From: Niallia nealsonii
GTDB taxonomy: Bacteria; Bacillota; Bacilli; Bacillales; Cytobacillaceae
Direction of reading: 5' to 3'
Length of the DNA stretch: 64,000 nucleotides
Assembly: GCF_002835805.1 (NCBI RefSeq)
Contig: NZ_PISE01000017.1
Coordinates: forward strand, 1 to 64,000
A program made the translations under genes and the position numbers. Shown one piece after another: positions 1 through 8,214 of this stretch. The notes beneath the pieces were generated by a model. That model saw nothing but the letters and a program-made list of their open reading frames with translations. It ran no database searches and was not told the DNA's origin. How positions within the stretch are numbered: the stretch's first letter is position 1; each line of letters begins with the position of its first letter.

Positions 1-172
1 CCATAAAAATATACTAACTCCAATATTAATTAATACATAGGAAAAAGGTGATATAATATTTATGTAATTCGTAACAATATGAAAAGACAAATAATAATGG
101 AATTCCCTAAAATATGTTATTATCTATAAGATAATAGCGGGAGAATAAAAGCCTAATGTTTACACTAATAAA

Positions 173-1186
173 ATGAGGAGAAAGAAGGTAGTTTTTCTGG
201 AACAGGCAAAACAGCTGCCTCCTATCTTAGAGGGATATTTGCAGTTAGCGGATGCAGTTATGATTACAGACGATAAACATATAATTTTAGATGTAAATAA
301 AGAGTATGTCGATACAACAGGATATAAAAAAACAGAAGTGATTGGACAACAAGCTGGTTTTTTTAAATCCTATCTTACTCCAGCCAATACGTATGTCTCT
401 TTAAATGAAGCGTTGCAGGCAAAACAGCCATGGAAAGGTGTATTGATTAATAAAAAAAAATGCGGCGATCTTTGGCATTCCTCTTTAACGATTACTCCTA
501 TGAAATATGAGAATACTTTTTATTATATCGGTATTTTTAGAGAATTGGAGCAGCTGAAAGAAGGAGTATATATTCCTGAAAATGAGAAGGCAGGAACAGA
601 ACGGGAATTATTGCGGGTGCTTGCTATTTCTTGTGAAATTCGAGATCCAGGAATTGAAGATCATCTATTAAATGTACAGCATTTAACAGAGCAGCTAATC
701 ATATCATTTCAAAAAAAGCATAGTAGTCGTTTTCCAAGTGCCTATCTTTATCAAATTATTCATGCGAGTATTCTGCACGACATTGGAAAAGCAGGCATTC
801 CCGAGGGCATTTTATATAAACCTGGCAGTTTAGCAGAGTATGAAAGAAAAATCATTGAAATGCACCCATTAATGGGAGAAGATATGCTTAGCAAAATCTC
901 AACAGGCTTACATAATGATTTTATTAAAAGTCTGGAAGTGGCAGAGAATATTATAAAATATCACCATGAAAGATGGGATGGAACTGGTTATCCTTATGGT
1001 CTTAAGGGAGAGGAAATTCCTTTTGAAGCAAGAGTTGTTGCTATTGTGGATGTGTATGATGCGTTAATATCCCGAAGATCATATAAAGATTCATGGCCAA
1101 AAGAAAAGGCGATTGAATATATCATCGATCAAAAAGGAAAGCATTTTGATCCAGAGCTGGTGGATGCATTTATGGAGATGTTTTAG
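173..1186 (+). CDS. PAS / HD-GYP domain protein, putative c-di-GMP phosphodiesterase
   Basis: A 337-residue soluble protein. Residues about 18-130 form a PAS-like sensor domain (VMITDD, GYKKTEVIG). Residues about 150-337 form an HD-GYP domain with the metal-binding HDIGK pair, a second histidine pair (HHERWDG), the GTGYP signature and the DVYDAL motif. HD-GYP proteins hydrolyse cyclic di-GMP, and the PAS part would tune activity to a ligand or redox signal. There are no membrane segments, so it is cytoplasmic. The ATG at 173 lacks a clear ribosome site, so the exact start is uncertain. It is monocistronic and converges on the next gene with a shared terminator. Confidence 0.88.
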   Translation: MRRKKVVFLEQAKQLPPILEGYLQLADAVMITDDKHIILDVNKEYVDTTGYKKTEVIGQQAGFFKSYLTPANTYVSLNEALQAKQPWKGVLINKKKCGDLWHSSLTITPMKYENTFYYIGIFRELEQLKEGVYIPENEKAGTERELLRVLAISCEIRDPGIEDHLLNVQHLTEQLIISFQKKHSSRFPSAYLYQIIHASILHDIGKAGIPEGILYKPGSLAEYERKIIEMHPLMGEDMLSKISTGLHNDFIKSLEVAENIIKYHHERWDGTGYPYGLKGEEIPFEARVVAIVDVYDALISRRSYKDSWPKEKAIEYIIDQKGKHFDPELVDAFMEMF

Positions 1187-1199
1187 CAGAAAAAATACA

Positions 1200-1234
1200 A
1201 AAAAGTGGCCTAGTTTGTTTAGACCACTTTTTTG
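1200..1234. terminator. Bidirectional Rho-independent terminator
   Basis: An inverted repeat of about 9 bp arms (AAAAAGTGG / CCACTTTTT) plus a CTA/TAG inner pair, with A-runs and T-runs on either side. It lies between the convergent HD-GYP and DsbA-family genes and can serve both. Confidence 0.8.
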
Positions 1235-1240
1235 TATTTT

Positions 1241-1924
1241 TTATTTTGATGCTTTTTCAACCATTTCTCGGAATTCATCATAAGTTTTTCCTTCAAATTT
1301 AACGCCGTTTACATAAATGGTTGGAGTGCCGGTAATATTTAATGTGTCTACATAAGATAAGTCTTTGTCTACTCGTTTTTGATAGTTTTCTTCTTTATAG
1401 ACAGAAGCAACCTTTTCAGCATTTTCTTTTGAGGTCACTTCTTTTAGCGTGTCTGTTAAAAATTCTTCCGTATTAAGCTCTACATTTTCCTTGCTTGTAT
1501 CATCTGGCTGTTTTTCATAAAGTAGCTCATGGAATTTCCAAAATGTATCATTGCCCAATTCCGCATATACGGCTTCTGCAAATACAGCAGCTCTTGTTGA
1601 ATCGACTGGATGGATAAATGGATAATTCATAAAATAAAATTTTGCTTTTCCTGTATTAATAAAATCTTTTTCAATTAGTGGGAAAAAGGATTGATTAAAA
1701 CTTTTGCAGACAGGGCATTTATAGTCGCCAAATTCAACAATGTTCACATCAGCTGCTTCTTCGCCAAGAAAGGGCTGGTCTTTGTAATCGAAATCAAATC
1801 CATCTTTTGGCTTATTAGCTAATATAACCAATCCAATTATGCAAACAGCAACAAGACCTATCATCCAATAGAGAAATTTAGAAGTTTGCTTTTTTTTTGC
1901 CGTTTTTTTTTGTTTTTTTGCCAT
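1241..1924 (-). CDS. bdbD: DsbA-family membrane-anchored thiol-disulfide oxidoreductase (BdbD-like)
   Basis: 227 residues. A lysine-rich N-terminus is followed by one membrane segment (about residues 18-37) and an extracytoplasmic thioredoxin/DsbA domain. The redox motif CPVC sits in GDYKCPVCKSF and the cis-proline loop is GTPTIYVNG near the C-terminus. The family oxidises cysteine pairs in secreted proteins, as BdbD does in Bacillus with its quinone partner BdbC. No bdbC-like gene is adjacent, so the symbol rests on family resemblance. The ATG is preceded by AAAGGAGC at good spacing. Confidence 0.82.
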   Translation of the reverse strand: MAKKQKKTAKKKQTSKFLYWMIGLVAVCIIGLVILANKPKDGFDFDYKDQPFLGEEAADVNIVEFGDYKCPVCKSFNQSFFPLIEKDFINTGKAKFYFMNYPFIHPVDSTRAAVFAEAVYAELGNDTFWKFHELLYEKQPDDTSKENVELNTEEFLTDTLKEVTSKENAEKVASVYKEENYQKRVDKDLSYVDTLNITGTPTIYVNGVKFEGKTYDEFREMVEKASK

Positions 1925-2132
1925 TTTTTAGCTCCTTTTCTGTTTCAAATGGTATTTTTCAAGGATAAATTGACTGTGTTAATAAATAATGCAGATAAAA
2001 TATGTATATAGCCAGTAAACGAAGCTATTTTTCATTTTAGGATGCTTCACTAAGAATCGTCAAGCTTTCTGTTTTTAATCCCATATTAACAGGCAGTAAT
2101 ACCCTAATTGTTCGCTTTGCGTCATTGTCTCG

Positions 2133-2168
2133 AAAAAACATCTGACTAAAAAAACTTCAGATGTTTTA
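2133..2168 (-). terminator. Terminator of the GNAT gene
   Basis: AAAACATCTGA and TCAGATGTTTT arms of 11 bp around an 11-nt loop, followed on the minus strand by a short T-run. It lies just past the stop of the acetyltransferase gene. Confidence 0.7.
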
Positions 2169-2179
2169 AAGAATACTTG

Positions 2180-2686
2180 TTAGTTAAAATTTAAGGAAAA
2201 AAAAGCCTCTTCTTGTTCTACATCTTCTACATATTGAATGCCTTTATAGTCAAATCCTATTTTTCCAAGAATACGAAGAGCTTGTTTATTGTTAATTGTG
2301 CTTGAAGCTGTTATTGTCTGTACAAAATTTAAAGAGTGAGCATAGTTTAAACAAGCAATTGCGGCTTCTGTTCCGTAGCCTTTATGCCACATATCTTTTC
2401 TTAAGTGAAAAATAAGTTCTACATTCTTTAAAGATTCTTCAATATTAAATCCAGCGGCACCGATTACTTCTTCTGTTTCAAGGTGAACCACCCCGTAAAC
2501 AGATAAGCCATATTCCAGTTGGGACTGCTGATAAAAAGACAGGACATCTGGGAGCAGCTCTAAAGACATGCTTCCACCGCAATCGCTCATAACCTCTTCA
2601 TTTCCCCAAAAAAATCCGCATGCTGAGGTATCTTCTTGCTGCAATAATCGAAATCCTAATTTTTCTGTCGTAAATAAATAGCTCAA
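2180..2686 (-). CDS. GNAT-family N-acetyltransferase (RimJ/RimL type)
   Basis: 168 residues with the GNAT layout of the ribosomal-protein-acetyltransferase subgroup: an N-terminal LGFRLLQQED strand, GAAGFNIEE in the middle, the acetyl-CoA binding loop as KGYGTEAAIACLNYA, and the C-terminal NNKQALRILGKIGF helix/strand. Such enzymes transfer acetyl from acetyl-CoA to amino groups of proteins or small molecules; the substrate cannot be read from sequence. Translation starts with TTG; AAGGGG lies 9 nt upstream. The gene appears monocistronic. Confidence 0.8.
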   Translation of the reverse strand: MSYLFTTEKLGFRLLQQEDTSACGFFWGNEEVMSDCGGSMSLELLPDVLSFYQQSQLEYGLSVYGVVHLETEEVIGAAGFNIEESLKNVELIFHLRKDMWHKGYGTEAAIACLNYAHSLNFVQTITASSTINNKQALRILGKIGFDYKGIQYVEDVEQEEAFFSLNFN

Positions 2687-2775
2687 AATAAAACCCCTTC
2701 GCCATATGCTTTTAAAATTCTACTATAGAGGAAAGGGAGAGAAAAGTAAATTATCGTGTAAAACCAAAAGGGAAT

Positions 2776-3036
2776 TTAATGAATATATTCATCATAATGC
2801 ATGGTATGCGATGTAATATTGTTTGCAAGCAGATCAATATTACCATCATACATATGAAAGGTGAGGGAGGCATGGATGTGTTCAAATCTTTGTTCCGCAT
2901 CATCTGCTTCTTTTAATTCAGCAGACCAATGAATTTTCGGAATGGCAATAATAAAACGGCCGTTATCTGTTTTCATCATATAAAGCTTTGTATTTTTCTG
3001 TCCACATTGAGAAATATCTTCTAATAAAGCTATCAT
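2776..3036 (-). CDS. Small conserved-looking protein of unknown function
   Basis: 86 residues when started at the ATG preceded by GGAGGTGC (7-nt spacing), giving MIALLEDISQ. A longer reading from 3102 would add a hydrophobic stretch without a ribosome site and is not favoured. The protein has no membrane segment or signal peptide, is rich in His and Met near its end, and ends in YDEYIH. I do not recognise the family. It is a single gene flanked by AT-rich spacers. Confidence 0.6.
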   Translation of the reverse strand: MIALLEDISQCGQKNTKLYMMKTDNGRFIIAIPKIHWSAELKEADDAEQRFEHIHASLTFHMYDGNIDLLANNITSHTMHYDEYIH

Positions 3037-3432
3037 ATGGAAGCACCTCCAATATACATTAATCATAACACAATAAATGTAGGGTATAAAAAAGGAAGGC
3101 ATTTTTAACTAAAATGTAATATTTATGTAAATGAGAGGGAATTTAGTCTGTTTTTGTCGCTTCATTTGCAGAGATAGAAACATAGTAAAAATAAAAAGAC
3201 ATAAAAATGAAATGGAGAATATAATTATATAACTTATAATTATCCTTTATACTCTTTTTTCTTTGCTTTTTTATAAAAAAGAGTATAATAAAGTTTTGTT
3301 TCTAAAAAAATGGGGTATCAACAAACTGAAATGTGCGCATTTATAAGTGTCTTTTGAATGGTAAATGCCATATATATATGAAAAAGGTGATTAACTATTA
3401 AAAAATACTGGAAACTTATAACCTTTATTGGA

Positions 3433-4074
3433 ATGGTACTGCTTTTTGTTTTTTTCTTTTTCGAAACAGGCATGTTTCAAGCGATTCAAAAGGGAGAAAT
3501 AAAGGCAGTTTCTTCGTTAAGCGAAAATATATTTTATACTTTACTTATTAGCCTAATTATTATGATTATCCAAAATACATTTACCCTCATTCCATTAATT
3601 TTTGTTATTACATTAAATTATTATTCTTTTGGATTTCTTAATGGATTTATTTGGAGTTGGCTTTCTAGTGTAGTGGCGGCTGTCATTGTTTTTTATGCTG
3701 TTCGTTTTTGGTTTCAGGATATGATTATTCGCCAAAAGCATCATGATTTTATCAAAAAAATCGAAAAAAAAGGGACCCATTATGTATTTTATGGAAGAGT
3801 ATTTCCGTTTTTTCCTACAAGTCTCTTAAATATAATTGCAGGCATCAGCACCATATCAATAAAGGCATTTATTATAGGTACGTTGATTGGAAATTTTATT
3901 TATTTTTTTATTTTAAGTCTTATTCCATTTGGTTTATTTTCTACAGATATTCCTCCTGCTTTAATAATTATCCTTATTGCTTTAGCTATTCTTTTATTTT
4001 ATTTGTTAAAAAAAACAAAACCTGCTTTTTTGCAGCAGCTAAAAAAGGAGAAAGAAAAAAGCAGCAATATCTAA
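3433..4074 (+). CDS. TVP38/TMEM64 (DedA-like) membrane protein
   Basis: 213 residues with about five to six membrane segments. The TVP38/TMEM64 core includes NYYSFGFLNGFIWSW and the motif GRVFPFFPTSLLNIIAG. The family is related to DedA/VTT proteins linked to lipid scrambling or membrane homeostasis. The reported start is the first ATG, but the only SD (AAAAAGGTG, 3381-3389) lies 44 nt upstream of it. An in-frame ATT at 3397 would add a basic leader of 12 residues, more typical before a first membrane helix. The C-terminus is lysine-rich (KKEKEKSSNI), as expected for a cytoplasmic tail. Confidence 0.75.
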   Translation: MVLLFVFFFFETGMFQAIQKGEIKAVSSLSENIFYTLLISLIIMIIQNTFTLIPLIFVITLNYYSFGFLNGFIWSWLSSVVAAVIVFYAVRFWFQDMIIRQKHHDFIKKIEKKGTHYVFYGRVFPFFPTSLLNIIAGISTISIKAFIIGTLIGNFIYFFILSLIPFGLFSTDIPPALIIILIALAILLFYLLKKTKPAFLQQLKKEKEKSSNI

Positions 4075-4177
4075 CTAAACCTCTCCTCTTCTATAATTTG
4101 GTGATTTTTTGAAACTTTTTTATTTGATGCCCGTATGCTTAGAGAGGAGAACTTTTTAAGCAGAAGGAGGAAGATAG

Positions 4178-4393
4178 ATGTTATTATTCGTATTCATTAT
4201 TGGAGTATTTATTCTTTTATCTTTTCTGACGAAATCTACTAATAGAACAAGGAATCATTCTACCAATTCTTTTATTCCATATCAAGGGAGCCATGATCAT
4301 AGCAATTACTCTAGCACAGATGGAGGAAATGACTGCGGGGGATCTTTTGGTGGCAGTGACGGTGGTGGATGTAGCGGTGGCGGGGGAGATTAG
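4178..4393 (+). CDS. Small membrane protein with a Gly/Ser/Cys-rich tail
   Basis: 71 residues. One N-terminal membrane segment (about residues 2-18) is followed by a polar region and a C-terminal glycine-rich tail containing CGGSFGG and GGGCSGGGGD. AGAAGGAGG precedes the ATG at good spacing, and a very strong terminator follows, so it is a genuine short transcription unit. Similar Gly/Cys tails occur in small Bacillus surface or spore-associated proteins, but I do not recognise a named family and assign no function. Confidence 0.65.
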   Translation: MLLFVFIIGVFILLSFLTKSTNRTRNHSTNSFIPYQGSHDHSNYSSTDGGNDCGGSFGGSDGGGCSGGGGD

Positions 4394-4407
4394 ATTACCT
4401 AAAACAG

Positions 4408-4446
4408 AAAAAATGCAGAGGGCAAACTATTCCCTCTGCATTTTTT
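4408..4446 (+). terminator. Rho-independent terminator
   Basis: A perfect 15-nt inverted repeat (AAAAAATGCAGAGGG and its complement) around a 9-nt loop, ending in a T-run directly after the Gly-rich small gene. Confidence 0.88.
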
Positions 4447-4918
4447 CGTATTATTTCATAGAGCAGAAAGTTGTTATTACTAATTAATAAAACCAATTAC
4501 GTATAAAGAATATATCAATATTAGTCATTACATTTTTTTATAAAGTAAGTAATAGATAGAAATATATGAACATATTAGGAAAAGGAGGGATAAAGATGAA
4601 GTCAAAACTTATAAAATAACCAAAATGAAATAAGCTTGCTTCTATGTTCGTAGGGCTAAGCCTATTTTTAACTTTCGAATAAATTTAACATAGCCTATAA
4701 ATTAAAACATCATAGTATTTGTTAGTTTCATTGTTTTAATAAGTTTTAATTTTTAAATGAAAATACATAATGGAATATAAAAAAGTGTATAGTCACTGTG
4801 TTTTTTCATGAAATGCCTAGAAATAGCTTGCTGCAGTTGAGTTATCTAATTTTTGTAAAAGGACAGATTGTGATGGGCACCAACAAGGATCGAGCACAAA
4901 TGCAATAGAAATAATAGT

Positions 4919-5026
4919 ATGCATAATAAACAAAAGTATAAGATTTTTTCTGTTTTATCCGTATCTCTTCTGATTCTTTTTATCTATCATATCGAAAATT
5001 CAGGAATGATTTTTTACAGAAAATAA
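4919..5026 (+). CDS. Possible 35-residue membrane peptide
   Basis: A short frame from ATG encoding a lysine-rich start (MHNKQKYK), a hydrophobic stretch of about 15 residues (VLSVSLLILFIYH) and the tail GMIFYRK. The layout is that of a single-span membrane peptide, and it lies 75 bp ahead of another small membrane protein. There is no convincing ribosome site, so it may instead be a fragment of a lost gene. Confidence 0.3.
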   Translation: MHNKQKYKIFSVLSVSLLILFIYHIENSGMIFYRK

Positions 5027-5036
5027 AAAAGTCGAA

Positions 5037-5053
5037 GTTAAGATAAAGTTAAG
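5037..5053 (+). promoter_or_regulatory. Possible response-regulator direct repeat
   Basis: GTTAAG, five bases, GTTAAG: two hexamers 11 bp apart, 48 bp before the next start codon. This phasing places both on one DNA face, as for OmpR/PhoB-type dimers. No regulator gene is adjacent, so the assignment is by pattern only. Confidence 0.35.
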
Positions 5054-5100
5054 GAACTTCTATCATAATGAAGATACATTAGAGATAGGAGAGAATAAAA

Positions 5101-5571
5101 ATGAACTTAATGAAAAAAGCACAATACTTTATTGGAATTATTGCAATGGCATTTTTGCTTGTACAGGGAGTAATGGATATAACGAACTACTTTAGCAGCG
5201 ACAGTGAATCTCAGATGGCTACGATGGAAATGGGACAAATGCCAAGTATGGGGCAAAATGGAGATAATACAGCAAACGACAGTGGAAATACTTCAGGAGA
5301 CACTAGTACTAGCAGTGATTCAAGTACAGCAACTGATGAAGAAACAGCTGGCAGCGATAGCGATACGCAAAGCCAAGCTCAAGGCCGAGGTCAAATGACG
5401 CCCCCATCTGGTGATTTCAGCGGCAATGGTCCACAACAAGGCGGCAGCGGTTTTAACAGCATCCATCAAGGGACTTCTGGTTTAGTTACAGGTATTATAT
5501 TAGTATTGCTTTCTGGTGCAGGTTTAGTATTTACTGGAATGTCAGTAATGAGTAAAAGAAAAGAAGCTTAA
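5101..5571 (+). CDS. Two-span membrane protein with low-complexity linker
   Basis: 156 residues. A hydrophobic segment near residues 9-27 (signal anchor) and a second near 125-145 flank an extracytoplasmic linker. That linker begins Met-rich (MEMGQMPSMG), continues Ser/Thr/Asp/Asn-rich and ends Gly/Pro/Gln-rich. The tail MSKRKEA is basic. GATAGGAGAG precedes the ATG. I do not recognise a family. The composition suggests a surface-exposed, flexible, possibly metal-interacting segment, but that is inference only. A strong terminator follows. Confidence 0.6.
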   Translation: MNLMKKAQYFIGIIAMAFLLVQGVMDITNYFSSDSESQMATMEMGQMPSMGQNGDNTANDSGNTSGDTSTSSDSSTATDEETAGSDSDTQSQAQGRGQMTPPSGDFSGNGPQQGGSGFNSIHQGTSGLVTGIILVLLSGAGLVFTGMSVMSKRKEA

Positions 5572-5580
5572 AAAGAATAG

Positions 5581-5628
5581 AGCCATCATCCAAATTAATT
5601 TTGATAAATTTGGATGATGGCTTTTTTA
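5581..5628 (+). terminator. Rho-independent terminator
   Basis: AGCCATCATCCAAATT and its complement form a 16-bp stem, followed by TTTTTT. It lies 9 bp after the two-span membrane protein gene. Confidence 0.9.
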
Positions 5629-5705
5629 TTGAGATGCAACAATAGATTTTTCCAGCAGGTTATATGTATAATGAAAACGCTAATGCTAACCTTTAGTTGA
5701 GAGAG

Positions 5706-6227
5706 ATGCAGACAACGAAAACAGAAAAAGAAAAAATGATTGCTGGTGGAATGTATAATCCATTAGACAAGGTTTAAGTAAAAGAAAGAGACCATACTTG
5801 TTGTATGACAAGTATGTTTAATAATACGATAGAAACAGAGTAGGAAAAAAGAGTGGAACTTCTCAAAAAGCTGTTTGGCTCAACAGAGGAGCAATTATAT
5901 ACAGAACCAACTTTCCACTGTGATTATGGCTATAATATTCATGTTGGCGAAAATTTTTATGCCAACTTTACTTGGTTATTATTAGATTTCTGTCCGATTA
6001 TAATAGGAGATTATTGTTTTATTGCGCCAAGTGTTCATATTTATACAGCAACACATCCATTTGATCCGTTTAAGAGAAATTCTGGAGCGGAATATGGAAA
6101 ATCAGTGACAATCGGCGACAATGTTGTTGTTGCATCAGATTCTGTTGTAACAAAAAATGTCCCAGCAGATATCGTTGTCGGAGGAAATCCTGCCAAAATA
6201 ATAAAACAAATAGAATTAAATAAGTAA
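5706..6227 (+). pseudogene. maa: Maltose O-acetyltransferase pseudogene (maa-like)
   Basis: One uninterrupted reading frame matches the hexapeptide-repeat sugar acetyltransferases: KEKMIAGGMYNPLD at the start, then [24 protein letters not shown] and the catalytic-histidine stretch [11 protein letters not shown], ending [10 protein letters not shown]. It carries two in-frame nonsense codons, TAA at 5775-5777 and TAG at 5841-5843. In addition, the stretch between two TIGDN-type repeats that normally carries the WIGGGAVI coil is missing, so GDN runs straight into VVVAS. The part from GTG 5853 could still be translated but would lack the N-terminal domain and one coil. The enzyme would have acetylated maltose or glucose; it is almost certainly dead. 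Confidence 0.85.
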
Positions 6228-6229
6228 GT

Positions 6230-6270
6230 GAAATGCTAGGTAATGCAGTTTCTGCTATTCCTAGCATTTT
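6230..6270. terminator. Terminator between maa remnant and coat-like gene
   Basis: AAATGCTAGG and CCTAGCATTT arms around a 21-nt loop, with a T-rich flank. The facing genes converge here. Confidence 0.65.
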
Positions 6271-6279
6271 CTTTTGCAG

Positions 6280-6582
6280 TTAATAATATGTCGGAATACT
6301 ATTCATGTAATAATTTGGGTAGGCTGGATACGTATACTGCCCATAATTGCTATAGTGAAAGTTTGAATGATAATAAGGATTTTGGGTTATTAAAGTATCA
6401 GGAGTAGTGTAAAAGGGAGCAAAAATAGCTGGGTTTAGACCTCCGGGATTGGCGACAGTTGGAACAGCGCCTGTAGGGACAGCTCCGACACCAACAGCTC
6501 CAAAACCAATAGCGGGAGCAACTGGAACGGCGCCTATTCCTGCTCCACCATGTACACGATTAATAGAATGTATTGGAAACAT
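6280..6582 (-). CDS. Gly/Ala/Pro- and Tyr-rich protein, possible spore coat component
   Basis: 100 residues. The N-terminal half is a Gly-Ala-Val-Pro repeat region (several AVPT/GAVP units), and the C-terminal half is extremely Tyr/Asn/Pro-rich (PYYHSNFHYSNYGQY, PAYPNYYMN). Tyrosine-rich low-complexity proteins of this size are common among Bacillus spore coat proteins, which is the basis for the suggestion; no named coat family is recognised. AGGAGAGGTG precedes the ATG. Confidence 0.55.
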   Translation of the reverse strand: MFPIHSINRVHGGAGIGAVPVAPAIGFGAVGVGAVPTGAVPTVANPGGLNPAIFAPFYTTPDTLITQNPYYHSNFHYSNYGQYTYPAYPNYYMNSIPTYY

Positions 6583-6787
6583 ATTTCTTCACCTCTCCTT
6601 ACTATATGTGAGGAAAATAGAGATGTTACCTCAGCTTGTAAGCTCGATATTTTTGGAAAAACTATTTCTGGAAAGAATTTCATAAAGGGTTCAAACGATG
6701 ATTTATATTTTCTTTTGGTAATAGGACATGAATCTATGTTTGATTGGATTGATGCAAAGCAGTGTGAAAGGGACTGATGATTAGAAG

Positions 6788-6991
6788 TCAGGAGTGTTTT
6801 TGATAAAGTCTTTCCATAATTTTCTCATTTTCCTTAATCGCTGGGTACAGCAGTGGTGCTGCAGCACCACTGTTATAGCCTTGAAAAAATACCGTCAGCA
6901 AATTCATACAATGGTTATCCAAATGCATGGAAGCCAGACCTGCCAAAATCAGTGTTAACAGCGGGAGAGCTGCAAAATAAACTATACACAA
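6788..6991 (-). CDS. Possible small membrane protein or gene fragment
   Basis: 67 codons from TTG, with a hydrophobic N-terminal stretch (YFAALPLLTLILAGLA) and a charged tail (KENEKIMERLYQKHS). The composition looks protein-like and no other gene overlaps. There is no ribosome site and an in-frame stop lies just upstream, so this may be the remnant C-terminus of a lost gene. A perfect 22-bp palindrome at 6851-6872 lies inside it. The rest of 6583-7111 shows nothing recognisable. Confidence 0.25.
   Translation of the reverse strand: MCIVYFAALPLLTLILAGLASMHLDNHCMNLLTVFFQGYNSGAAAPLLYPAIKENEKIMERLYQKHS
6851..6872. repeat. Perfect 22-bp palindrome
   Basis: An 11-bp arm (CAGTGGTGCTG) is followed immediately by its exact reverse complement with no spacer. 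It is not followed by a T-run, so it is not a terminator. It could be a dimeric-protein binding site or part of a dead gene. Confidence 0.6.
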
Positions 6992-7111
6992 AAAAGAAAA
7001 AAACTAAATGCTGGACGTTCTTGCTGTTAAGGTCCGTTTTACCGTTCCCGTCTTAGGGTAATTAAGAAAAAGAATAGAAACGAAACATTCACAAAAATAA
7101 GGAGTGAAGAA

Positions 7112-7933
7112 ATGGGAAGATATGTGGAAGTTGAAAAAAATGTATCATTATACGTGGAAGATATCGGCGAAGGGCAGCCAATTGTGTTGATTCATGGTTG
7201 GCCATTATCACAGCAAACTTTTGAATACCAATTGAATGAACTTCCTAAGCATGCTCGTGTGGTTGCCATTGATTTAAGAGGGCATGGAAAATCAGATTGT
7301 CCTATCGATGGATATACGTATGATCGTATGGCAGATGATATTAGGGCAGTAATTGATGCCCTCGATTTAAATAATATCGTCTTGGCTGGGTTTTCTATGG
7401 GTGGTCCAATTGCAGTCCGCTATATGACAAGATATGCTGGATATCGAGTGGAAAAACTCGTATTAATGGCTGCAGCTGCGCCTGTTTTTACACAAAGAGT
7501 GGATTATCCTTATGGCATGAAAAAAGCAGAAGTAGATGAATTGATTCAGCAAATAGAAGCAGATAGACCACTTGCTTTAGCTGGATTTGGAAAAAAATTC
7601 TTTAATAGCGACATTTCAAAGCCATTTTCCAACTGGTTCCAACAAATTGCATTAAGTGCATCTTCTTATGGCACCATTCAAGCAGCAGTTTCCTTGCGTG
7701 ATGAAGATTTACGGATAGAATTGCCTGCTATACAAGTTCCAACTCTTATTATGCACGGCAAAAAAGATCAAATTTGTCCATTTGAATTTGCATTAGAAAT
7801 GGGTGAGCTTCTGCCAAATGCAAAACTTATTCCTTTTGAAAACAGTGGCCATGGTTTATTTTATGATGAAAAAGAGGAATTTAATAACCAATTAGTGCAG
7901 TTTATCCAATCGAATCGAACGATTGCTTTCTAG
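7112..7933 (+). CDS. Alpha/beta hydrolase, non-haem chloroperoxidase-like
   Basis: 273 residues with the complete alpha/beta-hydrolase pattern: oxyanion strand motif HGWPLS, the DLRGHGKSD loop, nucleophile elbow GFSMGGP, an acid in GKKDQICP and the catalytic histidine in NSGHGLFYDE. This arrangement is typical of the esterase/chloroperoxidase (perhydrolase) group. It is cytoplasmic and the substrate is unknown. AAGGAGTGAAG precedes the ATG. It is a single gene with no partner. Confidence 0.85.
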   Translation: MGRYVEVEKNVSLYVEDIGEGQPIVLIHGWPLSQQTFEYQLNELPKHARVVAIDLRGHGKSDCPIDGYTYDRMADDIRAVIDALDLNNIVLAGFSMGGPIAVRYMTRYAGYRVEKLVLMAAAAPVFTQRVDYPYGMKKAEVDELIQQIEADRPLALAGFGKKFFNSDISKPFSNWFQQIALSASSYGTIQAAVSLRDEDLRIELPAIQVPTLIMHGKKDQICPFEFALEMGELLPNAKLIPFENSGHGLFYDEKEEFNNQLVQFIQSNRTIAF

Positions 7934-8214
7934 TGTCGGGATTCCAATTACTTTAAGCTTTGACTCTCCCCCCTGGTTTATAACATCAGGGGGCTAACCT
8001 GTTTGTTTAATTTTTGCTGTTTTTGGAAATTATGGGGGGGAGATGTTTAACAAGAGTTTAAAATAGCAACTTGTTCATAGAATTGTCACAGTTTAAAGGA
8101 AGAAATTCTTTTCCTATCGATAGCCATTTGTTATGATGAAAATTGAAAACACTATCAAGATGTTGTTTACAATAGATTGTGAAAAAACAAACAGATAAAA
8201 GAGGAGAACATACA

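Larger units (their letters stand above)
4487..5100. other. Gene-poor 600-bp spacer with short coding remnants
   Basis: No ordinary gene is visible. A strong SD (AAAGGAGGG, 4582-4590) precedes a seven-codon reading frame (4596-4619) that ends at once, which looks like the head of a decayed gene or a leader peptide. A 35-codon hydrophobic frame at 4919-5026 is listed separately. Just upstream of the next gene, GTTAAG-N5-GTTAAG (5037-5053) is an 11-bp-phased direct repeat of the kind bound by OmpR-family response regulators. Confidence 0.4.

Noticed and set aside
2037-2141. 34-codon leftward frame (MFFRDNDAKRT...) between the BdbD-like and GNAT genes
   Set aside because: No ribosome site, and its start lies within the GNAT terminator stem; it may be a remnant, but this is not supportable.
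4293-4487. 64-codon frame overlapping the Gly-rich small gene
   Set aside because: It is a shifted reading of the same DNA, runs through the terminator stem and lacks a ribosome site.
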